From positions 62,001-126,000 of the forward strand of contig JACJZH010000010.1 in NCBI GenBank assembly GCA_020635695.1: a DNA stretch of 64,000 nucleotides. The letters run 5' to 3'. Under the pieces are notes generated by a model. That model made no database searches and was not told the origin of the DNA. It was given only the letters and a program-made list of their open reading frames with translations. Positions 42,486-50,504 of the stretch are shown here, in pieces. A program made the translations under genes and the position numbers. Source of the stretch: Flavobacteriales bacterium (lineage in GTDB: Bacteria; Bacteroidota; Bacteroidia; Flavobacteriales_F; PHOS-HE28). Within the stretch, counting starts at the first letter, position 1, and the number at the start of each line of letters is the position of its first letter.

Positions 42486-42558
42486 CCACCAAGGCCATTG
42501 GATCCCACGTATCCGGCCCGGATCGGCGAGGTCCAGGCCATGGAATGCGCACTTCCAC

Positions 42559-42590
42559 TTGAACAACGCCTTCCGACCACCCTACCTTTA
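42559..42590 (+). promoter_or_regulatory. Promoter of the 65-aa protein gene
   Basis: TTG at 42559-42561, 21-nt spacer, TACCTTTA at 42583-42590 (one mismatch). Predicted start near 42597, leaving an 80-nt leader that is purine-rich (AAGAGGGACACGAGGGAACA). Confidence 0.6.
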
Positions 42591-42677
42591 CAGGACTGCA
42601 AGTGAAAAGAGGGACACGAGGGAACAGGAAGACCCGCAGCGTGTTCCATCAAAGGACCAGCAACACGGCATCAGGCC

Positions 42678-42875
42678 ATGAAGAACACGGGACGACCCGA
42701 AATGGGCACGGTATCGCTGACGGCCACCGCCGAGGAGGCTGAGCTTGACGCAGAGACCAAGGCCCAGGAGCCCTTTTGTCCGCACAAGGACCTCAACCTG
42801 CCGAAGTCGTATGACGAGGTGGTGTTGCGCATGAAACGGCTCCAAGGCACGCGCGAGGCAGAGGACCTCAACTGA
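42678..42875 (+). CDS. Small acidic hypothetical protein
   Basis: 65 aa, acidic, no signal or membrane helix (TATAEEAELDAETKAQE, then LPKSYDEVVLRMKRL). Codon choice fits the genome, and a good promoter lies upstream, so I take it as real. No family recognised. Confidence 0.5.
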   Translation: MKNTGRPEMGTVSLTATAEEAELDAETKAQEPFCPHKDLNLPKSYDEVVLRMKRLQGTREAEDLN

Positions 42876-42941
42876 GCGGGACCGGCCGGCCTTTGCGGCT
42901 GACGGTCGTCTTTCTTTCCCGCGGAACAGCACGTAACTTCA

Positions 42942-42968
42942 GGGCATCGGACCGTTGGTCCGGTGCCC
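42942..42968 (+). other. Hairpin in the leader of the EF-G-like gene
   Basis: 12-bp stem (GGGCATCGGACC/GGTCCGGTGCCC, one G-T pair), loop GTT, followed by TGTTCGTTCTTGTT. It could terminate the small gene upstream or be a 5'-UTR structure, because a weak -7 element (TAACTTCA, 42934-42941) lies just before it. Confidence 0.55.
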
Positions 42969-43004
42969 TGTTCGTTCTTGTTCCACGCCAAACTCTTCAG
43001 CGCC

Positions 43005-45134
43005 ATGAAAGTCTTCGATGCCAAACACATCAAGAACATCGTCCTCCTCGGCAGCCACGGCTGCGGCAAGACCACGCTGGCCGAGACCATGCTCTTCGAG
43101 GCCGGGCTCATCAACAGACGGGGACGTGTGGAGGAAGGCAACACCGTGAGCGACTTCCACCCCATCGAACATGAACGGGGAAGTTCCGTGCACCTCAGCT
43201 GCCTGCACACCGAGTGGCGCAACTACAAGATCAACATCATCGACACGCCGGGTCTGGACGACCTCGTGGGCGAGACCATCCCCGCCCTGCGCGTGGCCGA
43301 TACCTGTGTGCTGCTGCTGAACGCCCACCATGGCGTGGAAGTGGGCAGCGACCTGATCTGGGGACGCATGCAGCACTATGACCGGCCGGTGATCATCGGG
43401 GTGAACCAGCTGGACCATCCGCATGCCGACTTCGACAGCACCGTGGCGCAGGCGAAGGACCATTTCGGCGGAGCGGTGACCGTGATGCAGTACCCCGTGG
43501 AACAAGGCGAGGGCTTCCACCGCATCATCGACCTGCTGAAGATGCGCATGTACGTGTTCAAGGACGACGGGGGCAAGCCGGAAAAGGAGCCCATCCCCGA
43601 AAGCGAGAAGGAACGCGCCGAGGCCCTGCACAAGGAACTGGTGGAGAAGGCCGCGGAGAACGACGAGGCGCTGATGGAGAAGTACTTCGAGCAGGGCGAG
43701 CTCACCGAGGACGAGATGCGGCAGGGCCTGAAGCTGGGCATGATGGCGCGCACCTGCTTCCCGGTGTTCTGCCTGAGCGCACTTCGCAACATGGGAAGCG
43801 GCCGCCTGATGGGCTTCATCGACAACGTGGCTCCCAGTGCGCTGGAGATGCCCCCCGCCCCCCTGGTGGACGGCGGCGAGCTGCCCTGCCAGGCCGAAGG
43901 ACCTGCGGTGCTCTTCACCTTCAAGACCATCAACGAACCCCGCACCGGCTGGATCAGCCTGTTCAAGGTGATGAGCGGTGAGGTGACCGAGGGCATGGAA
44001 CTGGTGAACGACAACACCGGCGCCACCGAACGCATCGGCCAGCTGTTCATCGTGGACGGCAAGGAACGCAGGCACGTGGACCGCCTCGCTGCCGGGGACA
44101 TCGGCGGCACCCTGAAGCTGAAGGACACCGCCACCGCCCACACCCTGCACACCCCCGGGCAGGCCATCAAGTTGAAGCCCATCGCCTTCCCCGAGCCGCG
44201 CATCCGGGTCACCGTGAAGGCCGCCGACACCCGCCAGGAGGAGAAGCTGCACCAGGCCCTGCTCGACATCCATCGCGAGGACCCCACCGTGGTGCTGGGG
44301 TTCAACCGGGAGACCGGCGAACAGGTGCTCGGCGGACAGGGCGAACTGCACCTGAACCTGGTGAAGTGGCGGCTGGAGCACGAACAGAAGCTGGAGCCGG
44401 TGTTCGGTTCCCCGAAGGTGCCTTACCGCGAGACCATCCGCCGTTCCGCCGAGGCCAGCTACCGGCACAAGAAGCAGACCGGCGGTGCCGGCCAGTTCGC
44501 CGAGGTGCACCTGCGCATTGAACCCTGGTCGGAGGGCATGCCCGCCCCGGAGGGCGTGAACGTGCGGGGAATGGACGAGCACGACCTGACCACCGGCGGA
44601 AAATTGGTCTTCTGCAACGCCATCGTGGGCGGCGTCATCGACAACAAGTTCCTGCCCAGCATCCTGAAAGGCATCATGGAGAAGATGGAGCGCGGTCCCC
44701 TCACCGGCTCACCGGCACGCGACATCCGGGTCACGGTGTACGACGGCAAGATGCACACGGTGGACAGCAACGATGTGAGCTTCAAGATCGCAGGCACCAT
44801 GGCCTTCAAGGATGCCTTCGCCCAGGCCGACCCCCAGCTGATGGAACCCGTGCAGGAGATCGAGGTGCGCGTGCCCGAGGACCTGATGGGCGATGTGATG
44901 ACCGACCTCCAGGGACGGCGGAGCATCATCATGGGCATCGAGGGGCAGGGCCGCTTCCAGGTGATCAAGGCCCACACCCCGCTGGCCGAACTGGACCGCT
45001 ACAGCACCACCCTGCGTAGCCTCACCCAGGGCCGCGGCACCTACTCGGAGCGGTTCCACGCCTACCAACCCGTACCCGGCGACCTTCAGGCCCGCCTGGT
45101 GAACGGGCACCGGGAGGAGGAGGCCGTCGCCTAG
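43005..45134 (+). CDS. Elongation factor G-like GTPase
   Basis: 709 aa. GTPase motifs: P-loop GSHGCGKTT (16-24), DTPG (IIDTPGLDDLVGE), and G4 as NQLD instead of the usual NKxD. The later domains match EF-G domains II-V (GAGQFAEVHLRIEP, ITGSPARDIRVTVYDG, DLQGRRSIIMGIE). The region after the P-loop has HERGSSVH in place of the ERGITI switch-I motif of canonical EF-G, so this is a paralogue (EF-G2/FusA-like) rather than the main translocase. Ribosome recycling, stress or other roles are possible. Its stop overlaps that of the convergent DoxX gene (CTAG). Confidence 0.88.
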   Translation: MKVFDAKHIKNIVLLGSHGCGKTTLAETMLFEAGLINRRGRVEEGNTVSDFHPIEHERGSSVHLSCLHTEWRNYKINIIDTPGLDDLVGETIPALRVADTCVLLLNAHHGVEVGSDLIWGRMQHYDRPVIIGVNQLDHPHADFDSTVAQAKDHFGGAVTVMQYPVEQGEGFHRIIDLLKMRMYVFKDDGGKPEKEPIPESEKERAEALHKELVEKAAENDEALMEKYFEQGELTEDEMRQGLKLGMMARTCFPVFCLSALRNMGSGRLMGFIDNVAPSALEMPPAPLVDGGELPCQAEGPAVLFTFKTINEPRTGWISLFKVMSGEVTEGMELVNDNTGATERIGQLFIVDGKERRHVDRLAAGDIGGTLKLKDTATAHTLHTPGQAIKLKPIAFPEPRIRVTVKAADTRQEEKLHQALLDIHREDPTVVLGFNRETGEQVLGGQGELHLNLVKWRLEHEQKLEPVFGSPKVPYRETIRRSAEASYRHKKQTGGAGQFAEVHLRIEPWSEGMPAPEGVNVRGMDEHDLTTGGKLVFCNAIVGGVIDNKFLPSILKGIMEKMERGPLTGSPARDIRVTVYDGKMHTVDSNDVSFKIAGTMAFKDAFAQADPQLMEPVQEIEVRVPEDLMGDVMTDLQGRRSIIMGIEGQGRFQVIKAHTPLAELDRYSTTLRSLTQGRGTYSERFHAYQPVPGDLQARLVNGHREEEAVA

Positions 45135-45535
45135 CGGAAGCTGATCCGGTCCACCGCGAAACGACCGGCGCCGGCCAGCAGCACCGCCACGTACATCACG
45201 AGGTAGGCCAGGGACATCTCCTGCTTGCCAAAGGGATCGTCGCCGTGCACGATGAAGGCCGCCACGCCCATGCCGATGATCAGCGGGACCGCGGCCAGCC
45301 TGGTCCATAGGCCGAGCGCGACAAGGAGCGCACAAAGCGTTTCGGCGAACACGATCAGTGCCAGGCTCAACGTGGTGCCCAGTCCGATGGGGTCGGCGAA
45401 GGTCTCCATGCGGTCCCCGAAGCCCTGCAGCTTGGGCCACCCGTGTTGAATGAGCATGGTCCCGCCGGCAAAAAGGCGCAGCAACAGCAGGCCCAGGTCG
45501 CGGGCCAGGGGTTCGGAGGTCAGGAGGCGGGACAT
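45131..45535 (-). CDS. DoxX family membrane protein
   Basis: 134 aa from ATG 45535. Four membrane helices; DoxX-type first segment LLLLRLFAGGTMLIQHGWPKL, then AETLCALLVALGLWTRLAAVPLI and AYLVMYVAVLLAGAGRFAVD. Family members are small quinone- or redox-linked membrane proteins with varied roles. A TATGTTCG -7 element lies on the minus strand at 45552-45559. Confidence 0.9.
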   Translation of the reverse strand: MSRLLTSEPLARDLGLLLLRLFAGGTMLIQHGWPKLQGFGDRMETFADPIGLGTTLSLALIVFAETLCALLVALGLWTRLAAVPLIIGMGVAAFIVHGDDPFGKQEMSLAYLVMYVAVLLAGAGRFAVDRISFR

Positions 45536-45657
45536 GGGGCGTGCTTTGCCGCGAACATAGGCTTCGTCCGGTGTCCCGGCGAATGGCCCGTGCATCAGTT
45601 CTTCACAGTCCGGGTGGTAGTGAAACCTTGGCGGATGGACTCCGTTCAAGGACCCGC

Positions 45658-46374
45658 ATGAACCGCTTCGCGCACACGTTGTCCGCCCTGGCGATCTGTT
45701 CGTTGGCATTCGGACAGCAGGCCGACCGGTCCTTCCGGGAAGGACTGCTCAGCTTGCGGAACGAGGACCACCGGACCGCCATCGCGCATTTCACCAACGC
45801 CGTGGCCGACCAGCCCAAGCATGCGAAGGCCTGGTACTACCGGGGTGTGAGCAGGGTGGTGATCGGTGACCATACCGGTGCCGTTCACGACCTGGACCGT
45901 GCCCTGTTGCTCGACCCTTCCGATGCCAACGCCCTGCTGCGGCGTGCGGAGGTATACCTGAAGGCCAACCGCTATGCCGATGCCCGCAGGGACCTGGACC
46001 AGCTGCTTCAACAGCATCCCTGGGGGCCCATCGCCGAGCACGGCCTGTTCACGCAGGGGCAGGTGGGCATTGCCGAAGGCGACTATGAAGCGGCCAGGAA
46101 CAGCTACGACCGATTGCTGGAAATGGCACCCAAGGACCCCAAGGCCTGGTACGACCGCGGCATCGCCCGGGGGCATCTGGGTGATCATGACGGCGCCATC
46201 ATGGACCTGACCCAGGCCATCGCGCTGGACCCCGACCTGGACAAGGCGTACGGCAGCCGGGCCGTGGAGTTGATCCACCAGGACCGGACCGAGGAGGCCT
46301 GCACCGACCTGCACAAGGCCCGCGAGCTCGGCGACGGGTCGGTGGACGAACTGCTCATCATCTACTGCTACTAG
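45658..46374 (+). CDS. Exported tetratricopeptide-repeat protein
   Basis: 238 aa. Signal peptide 1-20 (MNRFAHTLSALAICSLAFGQ). About six TPR units follow, with typical AWYYRGVSRVVIGDHTGAVHDLDRAL, AKANRYADARRDLDQLL-like and AWYDRGIARGHLGDHDGAI repeats. Such proteins scaffold complexes in the periplasm. The C-terminus ends in an odd hydrophobic LLIIYCY. Confidence 0.88.
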   Translation: MNRFAHTLSALAICSLAFGQQADRSFREGLLSLRNEDHRTAIAHFTNAVADQPKHAKAWYYRGVSRVVIGDHTGAVHDLDRALLLDPSDANALLRRAEVYLKANRYADARRDLDQLLQQHPWGPIAEHGLFTQGQVGIAEGDYEAARNSYDRLLEMAPKDPKAWYDRGIARGHLGDHDGAIMDLTQAIALDPDLDKAYGSRAVELIHQDRTEEACTDLHKARELGDGSVDELLIIYCY

Positions 46375-46404
46375 AACGCGTTCCTTTGCCGTTCGAAGCG
46401 CGGG

Positions 46405-46425
46405 GGGGCTCCAATCAGGGGCCCC
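46405..46425 (+). terminator. Terminator after the TPR gene
   Basis: 8-bp stem GGGGCTCC/GGGGCCCC (one G-T pair) with AATCA loop, then TTCGCCATTT. Confidence 0.6.
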
Positions 46426-46480
46426 TTCGCCATTTCCACCCGTCCGCCACAGGCCGTCACCTGCCCACATGGCCCGCAGC

Positions 46481-46488
46481 TATCTTCA
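46481..46488 (+). promoter_or_regulatory. -7 element for the DUF5117 protease gene
   Basis: TATCTTCA, two mismatches to TAnnTTTG, 21 nt before ATG 46510. Confidence 0.4.
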
Positions 46489-46509
46489 CGCTTCCTTAAC
46501 CTGCGAACC

Positions 46510-49083
46510 ATGAAGCGAACGCTGCGAACGAACGCCCTTTTGCTCTCCCTGATGCTGACCATGCCCCTGCTGGCCGCATCAGGCAAGAAGGACAAGAAGG
46601 GCCCCGAGGAGAAGAAGAAGACCGAAGGCATCAAGGACCTGGGCGAGGTCACGAAGAAGTGCTCCGCCCGCGCGGGGCTTTTCACCCTGTACCAGGACAC
46701 CGCCAACGGCGAGCTGTACATCCTGGTGAAGAAGTCCCAGCTGGACCAGGACTTCCTCCACTTCAGCCAGGTGGCCGATGGCGTGGTGGATGCCGGGGCC
46801 TTTCGCGGTGGATACGGTGACTCGCGCATCTTCCGGTTCGAGCGTTACTTCGATCGCGTCGAGGTCCGGCTGAAGAACACCCGTTACCAGTTCGACCCGG
46901 AAAGCCCGCTGAGCAAGGCCAGCAGTGCCAACATCAACGAACCCGTGGTGGTGGCCGAGAAGATCGCCGCCGCCAACAAGGCGCAGGACTCCCTCCTGGT
47001 GCGGGCCGAGTCGCTGTTCCTGGACGAAGGCTTCGAGCAGCTGAAGTGGCCGGCACCCAAGGGCGCCGAGGACTGGTGGTTCGACCTGGGCAAGCTGGAC
47101 AAGGAGCGCAGCAAGGTGCTCGACATCCGGAACTATCCGATGAACACGGACGTGGTGAGCGAATACGTCTGGACGAACAGCTACCCCAGGAACCGGGGCA
47201 GCGAGGCCGTCACCGACCCGCGCAGCGTGGCGATCCGCATGCACCACAGCCTGATCCAACTGCCTGATGATGGGTTCGAGCCGCGCCTGGACGATCCCCG
47301 GATCGGGTACTTCACCACGCAGCGGGACGACATGACCACCACGGAGACCATCCCCTGGCGCGACGTGATCCACCGCTGGGACCTCCGGAAGAAGGACCCC
47401 TCGGCGAAGATCAGCGAGCCCGTGGAGCCCATCGTCTGGTGGATCGAGAACACCACGCCCCGTGAACTGCGCCAAACGATCCGTGAGGGTGCCGAGGCCT
47501 GGAACATCGCCTTTGAACAGGCCGGCTTCCGCAATGCCGTGGTGGTGAAGGAGCAGCCTGACACGGCCAGCTGGGACGCAGGCGACATCCGCTACAACGT
47601 GCTGCGCTGGACCAGCAGCCCCGACCCGCCCTTCGGTGGCTACGGTCCCAGCTTCGTGGACCCACGCACGGGCCAGATCCTGGGTGCCGACGTGATGCTC
47701 GAGTACATCTTCATCACCAACCGCCTGCGGGAGATGGAGCTGTTCCAGACCGCCGCCCTCGGCTACCTGGCCATGGACGAGGCCGAACTGGAGCGCAGCC
47801 GCGATCAGTGCCTGTTCGCCAACGACCTGCAACTCCAGATGCTCTATGGGCGCGAGGTGCTGCAGGCCCTCTCCCTGGGCGAGGCCCAGGAGGAACGGTT
47901 CATGCAGGAAGCCCTGCGCGACCTGGTCCTGCATGAGGTGGGCCACACCCTGGGCCTGAACCACAACATGAAGGCCAGCAGCATCCACACCCCGGAAGAG
48001 CTGCGCGATCGGGCATTGACCGAACGCACCGGCCTGACCGGAAGCGTCATGGACTACAGCCCCACGAACCTTCCCTGGGAGGAAGGCGATGAGGTCCAGT
48101 ACTTCCACAGCACGCCTGGCCCCTACGACGTCTGGGCCATCCGCTACGGTTATACGGAGGTGGCCGGCGGGGAACAGGCCGAGGCCGTGGTGCTGGACGG
48201 CATCCTGGACGAAAGCACCCGCCCGGAGCACCGCTTCGGGAATGATGCCGACGACATGCGTTCTCCCGGCCGGGGCATCGACCCCCGGGTGAACATCTTC
48301 GACATGAGCTCGGACCCCGTGGAGCACGGCCTTCGCACGATCGCCACCTGCGAAAAGGCCCTGGGTACGGTGAAGGAGCGGTACGGCTCGGGCGACCGCA
48401 GTTACCAGGAGCTCCTGCGCAGTTACCTGGTGCTCACCGGACGCATGATCGGGGCCTGCAACGTGATGACCCGGCAGATCGGGGGCATCTACGAGGACCG
48501 CAGCTTCGCCGACCAGGACAGTGAGGTACCGCCGTTCGTACCCGTTCCCAAGGAGACCCAGAAGAAGGCGATGAAGGCCCTGGCCGAGCATGCCTTCGCA
48601 CCGGACGCCTTCCGGGTGGGCACCAGTCTCTACCCCTACCTGCAGCGGCAGCGCCGGGGGTACGACCACTGGCGGTACAACGACGACCCCTACCTCCATG
48701 ACCGGGTGATCGGAGCGCAACGCATGATGCTGGTGCATCTGCTGCACCCCAACACGCTGCGCCGCCTGGTGGATGCCTCCGAGTACGGGAACACCTATGC
48801 GCTGGCGGAGATGATGACCGACCTCACGGACGCCATCTTCGCCGCCGACCGCGCAGGATCGGTGAACACCTACCGCCAGAACCTGCAGCAGGCCTATGTG
48901 GAGATGCTGACCGAGGTGGCCTCCGGCAAGCGCGGCCATCGCGAGCACGCCCAGAGCATGGCCGTGTACGAACTGGACCGGGTACGCAAGGGACTGGCCC
49001 TCACCAGCGGCGACACCGGCACCAAGGCGCACCGCACGGCCCTGAAGCTGAAGATCGACCGCGCCCTGAGCACGGAAGGCTGA
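46510..49083 (+). CDS. Exported zinc metalloprotease (DUF5117/DUF4953 type metzincin)
   Basis: 857 aa. Signal peptide 1-23, then a Lys/Glu-rich stretch (GKKDKKGPEEKKKTEG). N-terminal DUF5117 region (LYILVKKSQLDQDFLHFSQV), then the metzincin motif HEVGHTLGLNH from His475 and a Met-turn SVMDYSP. The C-terminal 300 residues match the extension of this family. These are large secreted proteases of Bacteroidota with unknown substrates. A terminator follows 19 nt after the stop. Confidence 0.9.
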   Translation: MKRTLRTNALLLSLMLTMPLLAASGKKDKKGPEEKKKTEGIKDLGEVTKKCSARAGLFTLYQDTANGELYILVKKSQLDQDFLHFSQVADGVVDAGAFRGGYGDSRIFRFERYFDRVEVRLKNTRYQFDPESPLSKASSANINEPVVVAEKIAAANKAQDSLLVRAESLFLDEGFEQLKWPAPKGAEDWWFDLGKLDKERSKVLDIRNYPMNTDVVSEYVWTNSYPRNRGSEAVTDPRSVAIRMHHSLIQLPDDGFEPRLDDPRIGYFTTQRDDMTTTETIPWRDVIHRWDLRKKDPSAKISEPVEPIVWWIENTTPRELRQTIREGAEAWNIAFEQAGFRNAVVVKEQPDTASWDAGDIRYNVLRWTSSPDPPFGGYGPSFVDPRTGQILGADVMLEYIFITNRLREMELFQTAALGYLAMDEAELERSRDQCLFANDLQLQMLYGREVLQALSLGEAQEERFMQEALRDLVLHEVGHTLGLNHNMKASSIHTPEELRDRALTERTGLTGSVMDYSPTNLPWEEGDEVQYFHSTPGPYDVWAIRYGYTEVAGGEQAEAVVLDGILDESTRPEHRFGNDADDMRSPGRGIDPRVNIFDMSSDPVEHGLRTIATCEKALGTVKERYGSGDRSYQELLRSYLVLTGRMIGACNVMTRQIGGIYEDRSFADQDSEVPPFVPVPKETQKKAMKALAEHAFAPDAFRVGTSLYPYLQRQRRGYDHWRYNDDPYLHDRVIGAQRMMLVHLLHPNTLRRLVDASEYGNTYALAEMMTDLTDAIFAADRAGSVNTYRQNLQQAYVEMLTEVASGKRGHREHAQSMAVYELDRVRKGLALTSGDTGTKAHRTALKLKIDRALSTEG

Positions 49084-49102
49084 TCCGGACGGAACGATGG
49101 AG

Positions 49103-49130
49103 AAGCGGCGTGGGGCGACCTGCGCCGCTT
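49103..49130 (+). terminator. Terminator of the DUF5117 gene
   Basis: 8-bp stem AAGCGGCG/CGCCGCTT with a 12-nt loop, followed directly by TTCTTTG. The ATG at 49097, often the automatic start choice for the next gene, sits in front of this hairpin. Confidence 0.75.
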
Positions 49131-49137
49131 TTCTTTG
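49130..49137 (+). promoter_or_regulatory. -7 element directly before the GT87-like gene
   Basis: TTTCTTTG, one mismatch to TAnnTTTG, 4 nt before a GTG at 49142. It overlaps the T tract of the upstream terminator. Confidence 0.5.
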
Positions 49138-49141
49138 CGGG

Positions 49142-50413
49142 GTGCGAAGACCGGCCTCCCCCACTCCTGCGCAGGCCCTGCTGTTCTGCGCTCTGGTCCT
49201 GTTGGTCCAGGTCATCCTCGCCACGGGCACCATCAACGACCTGGACCTGTTCCTGGCGGCCGGTGCCGACCTGTTGAACGGAGGGCGGGTCTATCGGGAC
49301 CTTTACAACGAAGCCTACTCCTACTTCTACGGACCTGTGTTCGCCTTGCTGCTGCGCCCCCTGGCCTGGCTGCCGGACTGGTGGGGCGAGTTGATGTGGG
49401 GCCTGTCGGGCGTGGCATTCCTCGCGCGCAGCCTCGTGCTCCTGGGGCGGTGGAACCAGGCTGCCCAGCTCGATCGGTCCCAGCTGGCGGTCTCCATCAT
49501 CGCCGTCGTGGTCTTCGCTTTTCAGCCCATCCGGGACAACCTGAACGCCGGGCAGACCTCCTTCCTGTTGCTGTGGACCATGCTGGAGGCCATCGCCCTC
49601 GCTGAACGCGGGAAGTGGTTTGGGGCCGCCTTGTTGCTGGCCTTCGGCACGGACATCAAGCTGCTGCCGTTGGCGGTTTGGGCCTACCTGCTGTATCGCG
49701 GGCATTGGCGCACCGCCGCGCTGGCACCGGTGTTGTTGGTCGTCCTGTCCTGGGGCCTGCCCGCCCTGATCTTCGGGCCGGAACGCAGCACGGAACTGTT
49801 GAACGACCGGGTGGCGTTGATCGATCCCGGCGATCCACGCCACGTCCTGGACGAAGAGGAACCCGACTTCCTTTCCATCGGGGCCGTGCTCAGTGCCTAC
49901 CTGAGCGCCGAGGGAGGCAACAGGTTCACGCTGGACCTTCCGAGACAGGTCATGGACCTTCCGCTTTCGACCATGCTGATCCTGATCCCGGTCGCCCGCC
50001 TGGTACTGGCCTCGTCGCTCCTGTTCGTGCTGGGCTGGCCACCGTTCCGGGCACGTTCCACGGAGCGCCTGGCAGGCAGGGAACTCGCCTGGTTGTTCGC
50101 ACTGATCCCCCTGGTCTTTCCGCATCAGCAGACCTACTCCCTGCTCTATGCCCTGCCTGCAGTCGTCCACCTCGCGGTCCGTTGGTGGGCTCCGGACGGC
50201 ATCCTGCGGAACGGGTGGGCACAAGCCTTGTTGCTCCTTGCCTACGCCTGCCTCAACGCGCACCTCTGGCTCGGGCATTTCGGGCCGGTGTACGACCACT
50301 ACAAGCTGCCGGTGCTGGGCCTGGTGGCCCTGGGCGTGCTGGTGGCCCTGGACGAGCCTGGTACCAGGATGGCCGGGCCCACCGGGGAACGCCCCTCTGC
50401 GTCAGGCGCATAG
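49142..50413 (+). CDS. GT87-like (DUF2029) membrane glycosyltransferase
   Basis: 423 aa from GTG 49142. About ten membrane helices. Family features: INDLDLFLAAGADLLNGGRVYRDLYNE with an acidic pair after helix 1, SYFYGPVFALLLRPL, and NLNAGQTSFLLLW. GT87 enzymes move mannose or arabinose from polyprenyl-phosphate donors, active site outside the cytosolic membrane. The start is placed at GTG 49142 because the in-frame ATG 49097 lies before the upstream gene's terminator, and the GTG is where a membrane protein of this family would begin. Confidence 0.85.
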   Translation: MRRPASPTPAQALLFCALVLLVQVILATGTINDLDLFLAAGADLLNGGRVYRDLYNEAYSYFYGPVFALLLRPLAWLPDWWGELMWGLSGVAFLARSLVLLGRWNQAAQLDRSQLAVSIIAVVVFAFQPIRDNLNAGQTSFLLLWTMLEAIALAERGKWFGAALLLAFGTDIKLLPLAVWAYLLYRGHWRTAALAPVLLVVLSWGLPALIFGPERSTELLNDRVALIDPGDPRHVLDEEEPDFLSIGAVLSAYLSAEGGNRFTLDLPRQVMDLPLSTMLILIPVARLVLASSLLFVLGWPPFRARSTERLAGRELAWLFALIPLVFPHQQTYSLLYALPAVVHLAVRWWAPDGILRNGWAQALLLLAYACLNAHLWLGHFGPVYDHYKLPVLGLVALGVLVALDEPGTRMAGPTGERPSASGA

Positions 50414-50451
50414 CCCCCTGCCCGACACACGCTCCGTGCCTGTCAAAGTCG

Positions 50452-50459
50452 TACATTTG
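50452..50459 (+). promoter_or_regulatory. -7 element of the thrS-infC-rpmI-rplT operon
   Basis: TACATTTG, a perfect TAnnTTTG. Predicted start near 50466 and a 39-nt leader with no obvious structure or T-box. Confidence 0.6.
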
Positions 50460-50504
50460 CCGCCCCGTTCGCACGCCCTTTGTACCGGTGGCGGGCGCTG
50501 AAGC

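Noticed and set aside
46579..49236. 885-codon open frame on the minus strand
   Set aside because: It is the exact antisense of the DUF5117 protease, with low-complexity His/Val/Leu-rich composition, no motifs and a start inside the next gene; a product of high GC content.
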